From the NCBI RefSeq assembly GCF_937906425.1, contig NZ_CALCYR010000298.1, forward strand, positions 1-5,900: a stretch of DNA of 5,900 bases. The letters run 5' to 3'. Every line of letters starts with the position of its first letter. Positions within the stretch are counted from its first letter, which is position 1. Positions 5,799 through 5,900 of this stretch are shown piece by piece. The stretch comes from an uncultured Methanobrevibacter sp. (GTDB lineage: Archaea; Methanobacteriota; Methanobacteria; Methanobacteriales; Methanobacteriaceae). Both the position numbers and the translations under genes were made by a program. Under the pieces are notes generated by a model that saw only the letters and a program-made list of their open reading frames with translations, searched no databases and had not been told where the DNA came from.

Positions 5799-5900
5799 CA
5801 ATTTTTTGCATTTTTTTTATAATGATTTTGCAATGATTTTGTAATTTTTTTGCATTTTTTTTATAATGATTTTGCAATGATTTTGTAATTTTTTTGCATT
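5799..5900. repeat. 44-bp tandem repeat built of four 11-bp subunits, running off the right edge
   Basis: Two identical 44-base copies (for example 5807-5850 and 5851-5894) are followed by the start of a third. Each unit splits into AATGATTTTGC, AATGATTTTGT, AATTTTTTTGC and ATTTTTTTTAT, so it is a higher-order repeat of 11-mers. A degenerate subunit precedes it (5799-5809). T-runs of 4-8 bases recur about every 10-13 bp, close to the helical period, which predicts bent DNA. It lies about 190 bp upstream of the gene start. The total copy number is not visible. Confidence 0.93.

Noticed and set aside
5799..5900. Possible CRISPR array
   Set aside because: The 44-bp units are directly adjacent with no unique spacers, are made of low-complexity 11-mers and have no cas genes nearby; the 15-bp array at 1-70 likewise has no spacers.

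Overview
The window holds one very large minus-strand gene (150-5609) flanked by extremely AT-rich, repeat-bearing intergenic DNA. The organism is most likely a methanogenic archaeon of the Methanobacteriales, close to Methanobrevibacter (Methanosphaera is the main alternative). The reasons are: a secreted Asn/Thr/Ser-rich 'adhesin-like' protein of the kind these gut and rumen methanogens carry in large families; an archaeal TATA box about 45 bp upstream of the start; an oligo-T terminator; and a sharp contrast between a gene of roughly high-30s % GC (estimated from sample lines) and flanks of roughly 12-13% GC. Genus-level placement is inference.

Layout, left to right on the + strand. Positions 1-70 are a tandem array of a 15-bp A-rich unit that may continue past the left edge. 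Positions 71-126 are A/T-rich DNA containing the gene's oligo-T termination tract. Positions 127-150 form a perfect 10-bp stem with a GAAA loop (minus-strand RNA) that overlaps the last base of the stop codon. The 1819-codon gene fills 150-5609. Its ribosome binding site lies at 5616-5620 and its TATA box at about 5652-5660. Positions 5667-5790 are AT-rich DNA with an 8-bp palindrome and a weak hairpin but no gene. From about 5799 to the right edge there is a 44-bp tandem repeat, itself made of four 11-bp subunits with phased T-tracts.

The protein is a mosaic: signal peptide; acidic Asp/Ser/Asn linker; right-handed beta-helix 1 (Pmp-like GGAI and N-C-x-F repeats); papain-family (C1) cysteine peptidase with Gln514, Cys520, His668 and Asn700 all present; lectin-like domain; two Ig-like modules; right-handed beta-helix 2; four more Ig-like modules ending at the C-terminus. 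This predicts an exported surface adhesin with an active proteolytic head held on a long stalk. No other gene in the window can be supported, so partners and operon membership cannot be judged. The adhesin-plus-peptidase combination is a known general theme in these methanogens; the less ordinary parts are the exact arrangement, the lack of a visible anchor, and the structured repeats on both sides.
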